Positions 10,082 through 23,359 are shown, counted from the stretch's first letter. The stretch is 64,000 nt of DNA from Diadema setosum (GCF_964275005.1 NC_092697.1:11959227-12023226); one strand, 5' to 3'. Made by a program: numbers and translations. Notes: a model not told the origin generated them from the sequence alone.

Positions 10082-12474
10082 TATGACTGAGGTCTCGTGC
10101 ACGGCAGCGTACCGTTGCTATGCGACGACAGAGAACAGAATTGGGTTGGTGAGTCGGTAAGGATCAGATGGCACGGGTATTGTGCCGTGAGTGGTGTTTG
10201 TGCCTGCAAGCGTTGTAGGCCTATACTCGCTCAACTGGAATCTATGATTTATTAGAGAGAGGCATAAAGAGAGAGAGAGAAAAAAAATGAAAGTTACTGT
10301 ATAAACATTTACCTGCAGACAAAATCAGAAACAATGTGCTAATCTTACCGGATTAAATATACCCTCATATAGACATACACACATAAGCACACAATATTTT
10401 CCAATTTAAGGTCAGGTCACAGTTAAAATCTGAGCATGTGTAGATAGAGGTCACTGCAGACTTTCCTGAAAATTGTCTTGATCTGTGGTATTTGAGAGAG
10501 AGAGCGAGAGAACCAAAACAAAACAAAACAAAACTGAATAGGTCTCATGAAATCTACGTTATAATTCAGGTGTGACCCAGGTGTGCACCGGAATGCGCAG
10601 GTGATCGTGCATTGTTTTCAAGCATGCAGATAAACAAGTCTTTCATGCAGCATACTATGATGTAAATTACTACATTTTAGCTTGGTCGTTTACACTGATG
10701 TTTTGTAAAGTCTCTTGTTTGAGAGGTCACTGCAGAATCTTGCTAAACCGTGAACCACCGGCTCAGTGATATTCTTTCGCTGCATCCAGAAACAAAATAA
10801 CAAGCCTATGAAATGTATCCAGTACGGCAGAGAACAGCTTGATGCACAAATACGGAATTACAGGTCAGACCTTGTATAGTCTGCCTGTATCATGTTCTCC
10901 GGCGACCATTGTGAATACGAACTACGCCATTAGCTCCATAGCTAACACGCTTGGGGGAACTGTAATCAATCATGATACAATGGAGACCAGTGTCACTCGT
11001 TCATTGTGAGCGGGGAGATGGAAATTAGTAAACCTTTAGCTGATAGTGGTGCTACATGTACGTGAAAATGGGGACCTGTTTTCGTTTTGTGTTTCTTTTA
11101 ATTTCACATGTTTTTTTTTTTTAGCACTTAACGGAGCTCGTATGCTGCTTGAGATATGAAACGTATGAAAGCTACATTTTTTTTTCCAAAATAAATGTAA
11201 ACATCCGTTGTTTTCCATTTTTAGGTTTGACGTCGGAAAGGCTATTAAAGAAGTGAGATTTCTGACAAGCAAATCAGATTGGAGCAATTAACCTATGTCT
11301 CTTTCAGTCATATACTTGTAAATCCTAAATTTACGCGCATGACTGTTTATTCAAGCAGCTTACAGTCACGTCAGTGTATTAATGGATAGACGTTTGCTTC
11401 CGTAAGGAATGGAATATGAAAACTGCACATGTTGGTATGAAAAATATGATTCTATTGTGCTTGTGGTAATGTGGTAATGTTCAAACGATCTTATTGAGGA
11501 AACAAAACGAACAAACAGGTTGAGATTACATGATTAAAATATTAATTATTTTATACATTATATTCATCATTGTCGCTACTCACTATGCCAGAGCAGAGCC
11601 ATTACCAGTTCCCATAAACTTTCTTTTGACTATATTGATACCTTTCTGCTTGGTGCAGTCATTTTGTTCCTCGTCAAATGTCCGTACCTTAAAGAAGATT
11701 GCCGATTCAGGTTAATGTGGCAATATTAGTAGAATATATTGGTGAAGTTTGAAGAAAATTGGGCAATTCGCTGAAAAGTTATGAATAATAGATTTACAGC
11801 TTCGGTAGCGCAATCGCTGAATAAGAAAATTTACAACAGTTCGTGATGTGTCACATAGACAACGATATAAAGAATATATAAAGAATATTCTTCAAAATCT
11901 TAAATAGTACACATCAAATTTTTTCGTCTTGTTACTATGCTGAGGGTATACTCCCCTGCCCTCCGAAAGAGGGAAGCCAAGTGCTCTCTCATTATGCTAG
12001 AAAATGAAAATATGTTGAATTCCCTTCATAATTTCGCTATTATCATTGTCCAGGTGTGGCTTTACGAACTATTGTAGTCTGCTATCCAGCGATAGCTGTA
12101 CCGAAACTTTAATCTGGATTTCATTTCCCTTTAATGACTGCTTTTGCGCCGTTGTTAATACGCACAAAACCGGAAAATGCCGAAACTACTCGATGACTTC
12201 ATCACCAGCGACGGCATTATATACAAGATAAATGAAAAAAAGTTCAACAAGTCTGCTGCATATTGACAGAAAACCGAGAGAGGAGTTTATGCATGAATTA
12301 TTGTATTATGCTACAGATAAGGGGATGAACTATCTACATAGCGTCAATCTATTCACCTGTTGTTTGCAAGAGAAGAAAAAGATTGAAATGCTCTGAATTC
12401 CACGCATGCCATGATCGTTCATGATCATTAAATCGAAACTCATCTCAATCGTACAGTGTTAACATGACACACCA
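10082..12474. other. Upstream region of the PLPPR coding exon 1; no gene seen
   Basis: Only short, unconvincing open frames. The first 100-150 bp probably contain PLPPR 5' UTR. Several AGGTCA half-sites lie at 10406-10867 (see the regulatory entry). The remainder is AT-rich single-copy-looking DNA. Confidence 0.5.
10406..10867. promoter_or_regulatory. Cluster of AGGTCA nuclear-receptor-type half-sites
   Basis: TTAAGGTCA at 10406-10414, then AGGTCA at 10414-10419, 10448-10453, 10724-10729 and 10862-10867. The copies at 10448 and 10724 share the longer word GAGGTCACTGCAGA, which also occurs inside PLPPR exon 2. Five half-sites in 460 bp upstream of a start codon could be regulatory, but short motifs recur by chance. 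Confidence 0.25.
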
Positions 12475-13648
12475 GGGGGTGTTTCATAAAGCTGTTCTTA
12501 AAGTTACTATACGAACGACGTAAGAACGACTGGTGATCAATTCTGATGTGTTATACATGTACGTATATCAGAATTTCCATAATTATTGATACATCGGGCG
12601 GATATAGGAGGGGTTTTTTGGGTTACCGCGGACAACCTTTGTTGGAATGGTATGCATGAAGTTCGGGTCTATGCAACTGTAGTTTTTTCTTTTATGGTGT
12701 AAGTAAATTCATGCATGTTTTTCGGGCAGGGTATATGGCGACCCGATGACTTGCTGGAGGCCTGCCTGGGCGTGTAGGCGGCGGGAGCATGTGGTTGGCT
12801 AATTTATGGATGTTTCTTCCTATGGGGCCTATTGACAAATTTCCTTTTATCAGCCTGTACATTACAATGGTCATGCGGTACTTATCCACCGTGCTTGCAC
12901 TCGTCGTTGCTATGTCGGGTGGGCCTGGGCGGGCTTTCGAACTGCCAAGAGCTATTTTGTCTTACGAGAGGGAATTGAGTGTATGTATGTGAAGGCGGCC
13001 CGGGTCCATGATTGGTCATTTCAAGTAAAGTGGACAAAATTTAATACTTTTGAATTGTCATTCATTTTTACACTAAAACAAGATTTTACTCATTGAATGA
13101 TTATGAATAATCATGTTAATGAAAATATACATTTGTGTGCACTACGGAGTCGGGCTGGTCATAATCAGCTGCTTTCGTAGGTCCCTGGAAAACCACTTTT
13201 GGTTGGGTGAAGCCATTAATTTTGTCTGCATTATTGTGTACCCTTACACGCATGGTAGATATAAAGATATTGTAAATAGTTTTCGGTATGATATTCATCG
13301 GATAATAATATAGCATTCATAATGAATATATATATATATATATTGCGTATTGATGGTAGAAAACATCATAATTATAGTATATTCATTCATCGTATTTTTG
13401 CTAGTAAAGAGTTACTCGAATATTTGAAAATAAATGGAAAAAAAAAACACAGATATTATTTTGTTTAGATTGTCTGTACCAAAAAAAGGCTTTATATTGT
13501 GTCGAAGTAAAAATTATGTATTTCATTCATCCTCTGTCGAGAAATCTTCAATAAATTCTATCATTTAAAAAAAAAAGAATTTCCATAATTCAGCACGAGA
13601 ACTGATCACCAGTCGTTCTTAAGTCGTTCCTTACTTTAAATCACACCC
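12475..13648. mobile_element. Palindromic MITE split by a later insertion
   Basis: The left piece (12475-12584, GGGTGTTTCATAAAGCTGT...) and the right piece (13577-13648) are inverted copies: both contain AAGAACGACTGGTGATCA in opposite orientation. Without the insert the element is about 180 bp. A 3-bp AGG flanks both sides and may be its target duplication. The element type is common in marine invertebrates from memory; its superfamily is unassigned. Confidence 0.75.
12585..13576 (+). mobile_element. Retroposed insert (992 bp) with target-site duplication and A-tail
   Basis: Both sides carry the same 14-bp word GAATTTCCATAATT (12571-12584 and 13577-13590), the right copy immediately after an A10 run. 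AATAAA occurs at 13550-13555, 11 nt before the A run. Target duplication plus poly(A) plus poly(A) signal is the signature of LINE-mediated retroposition. The body has no recognisable reverse transcriptase, and its longest open frame (12789-12992) resembles nothing I know. It may be a LINE 3' fragment or a retrocopy of an mRNA 3' end. Confidence 0.75.
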
Positions 13649-16600
13649 AGGAAACTTTGGGCCAAACATATCTATAAAACTTACAAAAGAGATCAAAAGA
13701 ATTCACAAGAGATGATTCTTTTTTTCATCATGAAAAAAGAAAATAATATGATTACATTAAGTTTCTGTGTCTGTATATTTTCACAGAGCTATTTGAACTT
13801 GCGTCTTTTGATGGAGCATTTCACATTGAACAAACAACAAATAACAAAAGCAAAACAAAAAAATTAACATAATTTTGATCATGCAAAACATAAGTTCGTA
13901 TTTACAACAATATTTGGACTAAAGTTAGAAATGAAATACTTCATCTTGTAATACGTGTAAAATCCTCTCTGTTTCTGACATAATATTGACTAATTCTCGT
14001 TTAGCATTATATAATATGATTATTAATCAGCATCAGCATGATCAGTAGATGAGAATTCAAATATAATCAAACGCTAATTGTATTCCAACACCATTAAGTG
14101 TTGCTGTGTATTTATAGCAGATCTTACTGATGACAGAATTTAGCATTATTTTGCAGTCTTTTGTGAGTGACGGCAGAGTTGGTATAATGCGCATATATTC
14201 TTTTAGATAGTTAATTCATGGAGCTACTGACAGAGAGTAGCTCCATGGTTAATTCGAGCATTGATGTGTACGTTTTTTTTATCCAGTCTATCCAATTTAT
14301 ACACAAAGATATACAGGTCTTGATAATCACCCATTACATGTAAGCATCATTAAGATAATGTCGTAATAAAATTACACCAGTTGATGAAGGTCGCACACAC
14401 TGTTACGTTTGGTTAACAATGATATGGACAGAGATCAAGGAAAGTCAGGCATGTCAGGGTTAAATCAATCATAGCTCTCATGGACTGGATATAATACCAT
14501 GGCGATTGTCATTTGGTATACCACAGTGAGTTGTGTGTTGTGTGTTGTTGTTTTTTTTAACACAAAGTGGCCTTGTATATACATTAACGTTGCCTCTGCT
14601 AATGATGTAAAGCTCCGATTAAGGTTATAGTATGAATATGATTTATGCGACCCCTTTGACTAACCGTGGCAGTGATGCGCGAGACAACCACTGTGGAAAC
14701 AATCTAATATTGCGAAAGCTGATAAGTAATTGTCATGGTGGTAGTTTCAACTACCGCAAATTTCTGAGTCTCCTTGTATAGCATCTACAGCTATCAGGCC
14801 TATGTATAGATGCATGATGAAACAAGCTTGGCAAGTGATGGGTGGGGCTAATGAATCTAAAACCTAAAAGCTCTGGAAGACAAAGAAAATGTGATAGACT
14901 TCCATGGGCAAAGATATCCGAGATAAACGCACATAAAAAAGAAAGCCTATTATTTTTGAAAGCCTGGTTATCAGCATAGAAATGTCGGAAATAGTGGCAT
15001 ACTGAAATGGGAAATCACTTCACCATCTTGCGTAGAACTTTCATCATGATAATGGTACAAATTAATGTGCACGGTATGTTTAGCGTTTAACCAAAACTTT
15101 CGAAAGTCATTATTCATGTTATTCGACGTGAATTATATCGTTGGACACCTACAGTCGTATAACGCAGGCACACAACAATAAAACAAACTGTATAGGCGGC
15201 AATAAATCCATGCATCTGTTCCTGTTTGCACGCACAGTCAACTTAAAGAAAATAAAGATAAAACGCAGGTGTTTTTCTGTAGATATTTTCATATCCCATT
15301 CACTCTATTTTGTGAAGCTGTTTTGTATGATTGACTTTTTTGTATATCTTGTGGGTTTTGCCATTTCGTTTTATTTGTTTGACGAAACCGAAAACCGAGT
15401 CAGCTTCGTAGCAGTTCGGTCACTGTTGTGCTCTGTTGGAATTAGATATGGTACACTAAACAGGTTTCATGACATTATTTACCCCACTTCCTTCTTGGAC
15501 ACTGGTCAATTTCATTAATTTCCATCAGACCGTTTTGCACGAGGCAAAAATCTGGCGCAAAACGTATTGTGTGTAGATCTAGATGGCACAGCACACGTGG
15601 AATCACAGAATACGATTACATAGCCTATAGAATGCTGTCAGGTTGTTTATTATCATCTTTATTCTTTATCTGTTAAATATATCATAGTTTCATTTGCCAG
15701 ATTCTGAGCCCACACTACTTCACGCTGGAAAAACTTACCATTCGTTCTGCTCTCAGTGAGCAATTGGATGATTAATTGATAAGCAAATTTACAGAGCTGG
15801 CATTCAGCAAGCACGATCAGCATTTTATGCCCGACACACTGCTTTTCATTTTTTTTTTTCCACAGAGAAATGAAGCGCTTTAAATATGCTGTTGTAAAAC
15901 TTGTATACTGTCAGCACTAAAGTCAGATGTTATCCATTACATTGTGCAATGTACACGTAAACCATAAATTTACGAGAAATGGAGAGGATATCGATTTTTT
16001 TTTATCGTGTGTTTGAAACATGCATAATTCAGCAACATAGTCCCCCCCCCCCCCATTCTCTCTCTTTCTCTCTCTTTCTCTCTCTTTCTGTCCCCTTGAC
16101 TTTTCGCTTTACCACTTCATTGTGTGCACTGATATATCGTGTAGGCCTTCTCCCTCCACGTCCATATAAATAAACTATATCCATAGTCTAGCTATATCTA
16201 CCCAACTATATTCTATAGCATCATTCAAATTATTAACTAAAACACAGCCCATTAAATTATAATATCAGGGGCTTTTGCAGCGCTGAGGAATATCATGCAC
16301 AAAACGTGTGTGTATAATATAGGTGCGTGTGCATGCGCATAATATATAAGTGCAAATTGAACACGAGGTCACTCTTTTCTTTCTTTAATTAAAAATTTAT
16401 CTAATCACTCCAAATATGAATTAACCATATAGAAATGACCCTTGGAATGTGACCCTTTGGCGGAATTTTTGTTGAAATGTCAGCCGTAAGACGTGAGCAA
16501 TGTTTGCAATTTCGGTAAATGTTTGCTCCCAGCGAGACTGATTAACCTACTCCGCAAATTTAAGGGTCACACTCGTGCAAAGCAAGGTTTCCGTTGTTTG

Positions 16601-17022
16601 TAAGAAGGGCGGTGGTTCCAAATTCATAAATGAAGCAGTGAACCAGGAACAAATTGATCCTTGGATCAGATTTAATTAACAACATTGTTGATCCCTCTAT
16701 AGGATAGTCACGTTAAAGGAGTTCTCAATAGCGCTCGCTTTGAAATGACTACATTTTCCTCACCTAAGTACGGTGATGATGTACAAAATTACTTTGCTCA
16801 TAAAAAGGACCATTCGATCGTCCTAACTCCATAGGAGCTTTGTAACACTTTCAGAGATAGGGTTTTCACGAAGGGTACAACATTGTTTTCATCGACACAG
16901 ACAAATTGGTAAATAGAGAGAAGATGATATACCACGAAGTCACGTAAATACTGTGTAGGCCTATAACAGGTCCATGCACAGCATTTTCGACATCAGTTAC
17001 TTTGCTTATTCTATATGGGTTC
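13649..17022. other. Gene-free AT-rich interval
   Basis: No exon-like sequence. The open frame at 15141-15518 is Phe/Ile-rich and unlike known proteins. The segment holds a strong hairpin at 14217-14247 and a C11/(CT)n tract near 16042-16090. Confidence 0.55.
14217..14247. repeat. Short perfect inverted repeat (hairpin)
   Basis: CATGGAGCTACT and AGTAGCTCCATG separated by 7 nt; the pairing can extend weakly outwards through TTAA-like flanks. Confidence 0.85.
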
Positions 17023-17325
17023 ACGTCACGAGTTCGACACCCACGAATTATACAGCCCACGAGCCACAGTTGTCACAGCCCGTGAATCATGTGACCCACA
17101 AGTCATACAGCCCACGAGTCATGCAGCCCACGAGTTCGACACTATAAGCAAACAAGGCCCGCGAGCCCGACGCATTAAGCCCCATGTAATGTCGAATTCT
17201 TGGGCTGTTTTTACGTAGTATATGTCGAACTTATGGACATTATTTGCCTAGTGTTGAACCCATGGGCTGTATGAATCGTGGACCTTTTTTTTAATGCTGA
17301 ACTTGTGGCCTGTACGACTCGTTGG
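17023..17325. repeat. Palindromic tandem array of CACGAGTTCGACA / CCCACGAGTCATACAGC words
   Basis: The left half (17023-17145) alternates CACGAGTTCGACAC with variants of CAGCCCACGAGTCATACAG. The right half (17185-17325) has the same words reverse-complemented and more diverged (GTCGAACTTATGG, GGGCTGTATGAATCGTGG, TGTACGACTCGTTGG). It behaves like a tandem array folded back on itself. No coding function is apparent. Confidence 0.75.
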
Positions 17326-19759
17326 TGCTGGTAAAACGATCCCAACTCAGATAATAACTACAATAGGTCACTGGAACGTTCCAGTTTACATGTGACGGTG
17401 GGCATAAAAACCAATATGACAATGTCAGTTGCAAAAGCAAGTAATAAATACCCTAATAAATCTTCACACCACTTTACCAATTTCTGATGAAGAATAATAT
17501 GAAATAGTCAAACTGAACTACAGTAGTTATAAATAATTCAGATTACAAAATACAACGACTATGAACGGGACGAAAGGACTTAAGCACATGTAAAAAGCAA
17601 AAATCATGGGCAAGAAGGACTAAGCATCAAAGGTTTTGCCGCATGCAATTTGATAACAATCACAAGGTAATCTAAAACATACCTTCAGTTCTTCCTCATA
17701 TTTGTTTAAAACGATCTATTTTAAGGATTAAAAAACGCACTGGGGTGTGGAGGTTCCATCTGAAAGAAAATGTGAAAGAATGACAGTGTTTACTTTATAT
17801 CATTGCTGAACTCATTGTTTTCACTAAGAATGTAAAAACGGGAAAGAAAATTTGCCATTACGTAGCGTTCACATGGCCATAAATAAGCACGTGTGGGACT
17901 GATCTGGAATGTAATCAAAAGACGGGAAGTTACATAAAGTGGTTGTATTCGTTGTATGCCAGACTGGCAGAGCACGCAAGCGATAGAAGAAGACATTTTA
18001 TTTGAGTTGAGAAAGCAAAGGTGAGAAATTATTGAAAGACTCACACTTTCTGGCACCTTCATCAAATCTTCGGTTGGAAGCAACCCACATGATTTTCAGA
18101 CGAAGGATTATTGTATTTTTACGTGGCCATGAAACGGCGCCAACATCTAGTCGGCCGCTGTGCTTACAGTTCGCTCTGCTGTGCAAGCATTGAATATAGC
18201 TCCACGGTGTGGGATAAGCTTGGTGTTTACAAACACAAACGTTACTTGTTAACTTTCATTAAGTTGAACACCACCTCACACCTTCCGAGATCACAGTGTA
18301 CTCATTTTGTTTTGTTTTGTTTTATTTCTATGCATCTTAAAGAAGGCAGGCTTCTATCGCAAAATATCGTGTGGGCCTTGCAACACATATCGACCTCCTT
18401 TTCCTTGATATCTTTTTTTTTTTCCTGGTGACTCACAGTAAATGTTATATGTCATTTATGTTTGTATTGTAGCACTTACTGCAGAAATCACACGATAAAA
18501 TCTTGTGACGACTCAACGATACCCTAACTTTGAAAGGCAATACAATTATGAAATCATATCATTGAACAACCGTACATTTTCAATGCTACGCTTTTGACAT
18601 TAAATGCTGAATCATGGAGGTGGTCTCTTCCCACCTCCCTAGCTGAATCTAGCGCAAACCATTCTGGTAACGATTATATACACATATGTATGTGTGTGTT
18701 TAATGTGATCAATTAAGTTATCAAACGTCTGTATTTTTTTTTTTTTTGCAATGCATACGCATCTCTTATTCCCGTATCTCATTCTACTATGGAGCCGTAT
18801 ACTTCTTGCAAGAGTATTTTAGCAAATTATATTATATAATAGACAAAAAAAAAAAACAAAAAAAAAAACAAACAAACAAACACACACACACACACATGGC
18901 GATGTACGTGCAGATTACAAATTACAAATCCACTTCCTGAAATGTTTGGGTTTTTTTTTTTCTTCACGGATCGTCATCTTTGTATGACCCAGAGCTCTGT
19001 TTATATAACATGCTATAACAACACATTTCCTCGTCGGCAGAGTCCATATCAAATCTGAGAAAAATGTCAACAGCGCACTAAGGAGGCAATTACCTCAAAA
19101 ATATTTTTTTTTTGCGTTTCAAACACGATCTTGGTCGAGAAAGTAAACACTGAGTAATCGCTTATACTTCAGAATTATGAACTGTGTTTTCTCTGAATAG
19201 TCAGACATTGCAGTGTTACAAAAATACTGTTATTGGTACAAGTATTATAACTACTGTACTCCTGTTCGTGGAGATTTTGTTTCCGTATATTGCCCATGTT
19301 ATAGCCGTGGCCATTACATTCCACGCATACCACTGGAGCCGACGTGTTCTTCTGAAAGTAGATTCAACAATGAAATCCAATAAGGAATGCTGAAAAAGAG
19401 CAATACAATGACATGTACATCGAAGTCTATGCATTCAGTGTCTCAAATACAATTGTGACGACATGCCTGTACATGATATAAGACCTTCTGTTTACAGGTA
19501 TGACCCAGCGGCGACCCTTTTAAGTTTTTGACTGCAGCGGATCCGATCAGATAACTTCTTTTCAGATGTGATTCACGAACCGTACCATATTTTACAATAT
19601 TATAGAAATGAAATCTATTATCGGGGGATCGTGGGCGGTTTGACACATCGAGAACAACTCAATCACTTGATTGAGATAGTCAAATCATAAGTAGAAGTGA
19701 TACAAATTTCCCAATAAACTTGACTGTTGATACTCGAAAAAACAGTCTGATTTGTTCTC
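17326..19759. other. Gene-free AT-rich interval
   Basis: No supported gene. It contains poly(T) runs, an A-rich/(CAAA)n/(CA)n stretch at 18844-18896 and short open frames without family resemblance. Confidence 0.5.
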
Positions 19760-19763
19760 TTAA

Positions 19764-20370
19764 AGAGGAAATCCAGTCCAAACATAAGTTAGTCTGATAA
19801 AAAAAAGAGTAAAATCTTACGCGTTCAATGGTAAAACTTTGACGAAAATTGGATGCAAAATAAGGAAGTTATGACATTTTGAAGTTTTGCTAATTTCTGC
19901 AAAACAGTTCTTGTACTGTGGATATGAATATGCAAATAATTGAGCTAACCATGTCATACCCTCGCAATTTTCCATTGATCGTGTAAAAAAAATGATGAAA
20001 ATTCAATGTTTCTGTCATTGAAGTCTGAAACATGACGTTATTCCTGGTTGAATAACTTCAGAATAGTGATCAGTTAGATATACGAGGATTTGAGCCTCGG
20101 GCATGATTGTGTTTGAATGAAAACCTGGAAATTTCACAATTTTATGTACAAACTATATGATAAGTTGTGAAGGAATGGTATGCTCACTTTGCTATTTGCA
20201 TATTCATATTGACTGTTCAAGAACTGTTTCCCCCAAAAATAGCGAAACTTCAAAATGTTTGGCATAAATTCCTTATTTTTCATCCAATTTCGATCAAATT
20301 TATACCGTTAAACTTGTAATATTTTACTCTTTCTTATCAGACTAACTTATATTTGGACCGAATTTCCCCT
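19764..20370. mobile_element. TTAA-flanked palindromic element (607 bp)
   Basis: TTAA lies at 19760-19763 and 20371-20374. The ends are inverted copies (AGAGGAAATCCAGTCC and AGGGGAAATTCGGTCC), and similarity continues for about 200 bp through TAAGTTAGTCTGATA, AGTAAAAT, GAATATGCAAATA and other shared words. There is no coding sequence. TTAA target duplications are typical of piggyBac-type elements, but these termini do not begin with the usual CCC, so the superfamily is tentative. Confidence 0.75.
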
Positions 20371-20374
20371 TTAA

Positions 20375-22578
20375 GATTATGAGAAGCCAATTCGTGACAG
20401 TCCACCCCTATAAAACCCTCAGAAATATTTCGTTTAGTTTGTCGTTTGCTCTCTCGATTACCAAACATCGTGTTTACGTTTCTTGCTACGACTCTATTTC
20501 ATGTCACGAAACTGTGATTTTAACGAAATCTATTGATTATGTTCCTTTTCTTTAGCGGTCGATTCTATAATCAACAGCTCGTGTTTGATGTGTTTCAAAG
20601 CGAAATATACAAGTGTGCTCGAGCCTCTTGCAGTCATTCATACTACATGTAAAACCTTTTAGCATCTAATTGACACGTAAGCAAAGCACTTCTCATAGTC
20701 ATTAACGTGTCACTGTGTAATCAAGGCAAGACCAACAATGAACGAACAGATCTATAATTCCGCTGTAGAGTTATGTTTCGTTCTATGGGTAACCTAATAT
20801 TAATCATGTTTATTCTATACGCGTACTCGTGTTTGTTGTTGTTTTTTTTTTTCTCTCTCTCTTTCTCCGGTTATCAGTAAACATTTATATACGGACCTGA
20901 TTTTTCTGCAAAGAACATTTACAGGCCACTAATCGCTATTTGAAACACTGAAAGGTTTATGTGTGTCTTTATCGTATAATCCGAAGTCTTTCAACCACGG
21001 CCCTGTAATGTGAAGGCAATGAAGTATATTTCGCAGATTAGCGAAATACTTGTGAGGATTATACGCATTTTGCCTAACTGTTTTTGTTTTGTTTTTGTTC
21101 TTTTTTACCGAAATCTATATTGAAAACACATACTGAGTAGAAGTAAACTCTGTTTGCGCTATCAAAACATTATGAGACAGAATGATACCGTGTAGGCCCC
21201 CTTTTGAAACGCAGCTGAAACATTATGACATGCGCACTTACAAATGTAACAACAAACAACTTCTATAATCATCTTTCCACGATTATGCGAGCTAAATTTT
21301 ATGAATGTATATTCCCGAGGTGCTTTAAAGCTTACATGTTGTAATTCCACATCTTCGTCAACTTGAAAATAACAAATACTAGTAGTGTGATATTAGAAGA
21401 ACGTGATAATCCATCAGAAGAATTAGACGAATATAGTTAAAAAGTCATACTGACGGTTAAAGTTTCATATTTTCATCGCTTGAGTACTGGTCGCAGTCGC
21501 ATTTGATTACGTCACTTAACAGGCACAATGATGTCATCACCTCAAGTACTCTCACTGGATTGCACAATATCATAAAACTACGCTCTGGTTTCAACTACAA
21601 GCCCTTTCTCTCTAAATGCCATAATTTCTATAATGTGTTATTCAAACTTTAGTAATAACAAAACGATACCAAAGATAAGCAACTTCATGAATAAGGACAT
21701 AACAGTGAAGAATAGTCATGTGACAGTAAATTAAACACTTGTGATTCACGTCACATAATATTTTGCGGTTGTGATTGATATCAGTTTGGTGCAAACACGT
21801 GGGAAACTTAACACGCAATAACTTTCTCATTTTAGGCCCGATTCCGATGAAGCCTCGACCATTATTTTCTTCTGTAGGGTGTGATCTTGCACTGAAGATG
21901 GTTTAGGCCGAAATATAGTAAATTTTTGAACCGCCTTCATTGCGAACAACTCTGTCTGTCTATACGAATATGAATCATTTTTTTGTTTTCTTTTGTTTAC
22001 TGGTTCGTACATGATAGTTTGTGATCACCTTCTAGAAACATATGACTGCGAGTAAACAACTGAAGGATAATTGAAAGTAACTGCTATTAAGATGATTTGC
22101 TTTAAAGAAAGAAAGATCAAGTCTTTTCAGTCGTAATGGAAGTATACTTCTTCGTTATCGTGGCTATAATGGACCGACACAGAAAACAGGCAGCAGAAAA
22201 CTTTTACCCTTTCATGCGCCTAAAAAAAAACCAAGCAAACAATATAATATGCGTGTACATATATGATTCGTTATCATTGATTGATGAGGCCAATGACGCC
22301 ATTTATTCGGCAAAATAAAACACAAAAGCATATCACATTGGCGATGTCTTAAAGTATATATGTATATGCCTATATATATATTTTCAAATGAATATGATAT
22401 TCTGTTAATTATAGACATATATATCACTTTTAATAGTATCATTATCTCTTGTAAGGTTTCTCTTCTGTGTTCCTTTGCGGTGATTTGAATCTCTCCCCCC
22501 CCCCCCCCAAAGAAAAAAAAAAAGATATGAATAAAGGAAATCGATGCATTTCACTTTCACAAGCACATACACGAATGG

Positions 22579-22621
<43 letters not shown>

Positions 22622-22970
22622 CTCTCTCTCTCTCTCTTGTAACTGCAATCAAATAAAAAAAAAGACAAGTGAATATTCTGCTTTATATCTATGTGATGCC
22701 TAAGAAGAAGCACAATTTAGCGCCGTAAAAACTCGATATGCTGTTTTCATCACGAATTACCACTCGTGCACATTTCATTATGCCATGACGACTACTACTA
22801 CACCGACAATGCTCCGCCGCAGCCAGTGAGAATCAGCAACGATTGTGCTTATGGCTTCGCGAGCTGAGCGGGGGAATAATCCCCGGAGATAGCACCTGTT
22901 ACGTGCGACGGTTGAACGTACGTACCACAGATAAAATGCTCCTAAAACTGCGGTTCCATGCCGCCAAAAT
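20375..22970. other. Gene-free interval
   Basis: No supported exon. It contains a C12 run at 22495-22508, (CA)n/(CT)n at 22580-22636 and AT-rich DNA. Confidence 0.5.
22580..22636. repeat. (CA)n(CT)n compound microsatellite
   Basis: About 19 CA units followed by about 9 CT units. Confidence 0.95.
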
Positions 22971-22980
22971 GCTGACTTAC

Positions 22981-23315
22981 CGACTGCACAGGTAATGGTG
23001 GATATCTGCCGCGTGTACACGGATGATGCTCTCCCTACACGATAATCGTAATGTGCACTTTCGTTTAATGTCCCCAAGCTGCTTCCTTTTGGATCTTACT
23101 GTCGCTCCGAAGCGGTGCAGAACATTTTGTTGGGACAGTGCGTTCTCTCGCTCGTGATCTGGTACTCGGTATACCTTTTCCTTTTTTCACCGCGATTGAT
23201 CACGCAGTAAGATAACAATGCACCCTTCCAATAGAAATTCAGCTTGGCAGCTTTTGTACTCCGTTCTGTTGACAACCACACCCAACGCACAAAAGCCGCT
23301 CTGCAAGAGAGCGTA

Positions 23316-23359
<44 letters not shown>

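Noticed and set aside
15141-15518. 125-codon plus-strand open frame
   Set aside because: Hydrophobic low-complexity composition in AT-rich DNA; no homologue recognised and no supporting exon structure.
16446-16580. Possible inverted repeat GTGACCCTT...AAGGGTCAC
   Set aside because: The matching part is short and interrupted; no defined ends or target duplication.
18111-18431. IEYSSTVWD peptide resembling a LINE reverse transcriptase block
   Set aside because: Only about nine residues match the usual LEYASTVWD pattern and nothing around it supports a reverse transcriptase.
21840-21960. GAAGATGGTTTAGGCCGAAATAT word resembling the ends of some retroelements
   Set aside because: One short motif without boundaries, open frame or repeats.
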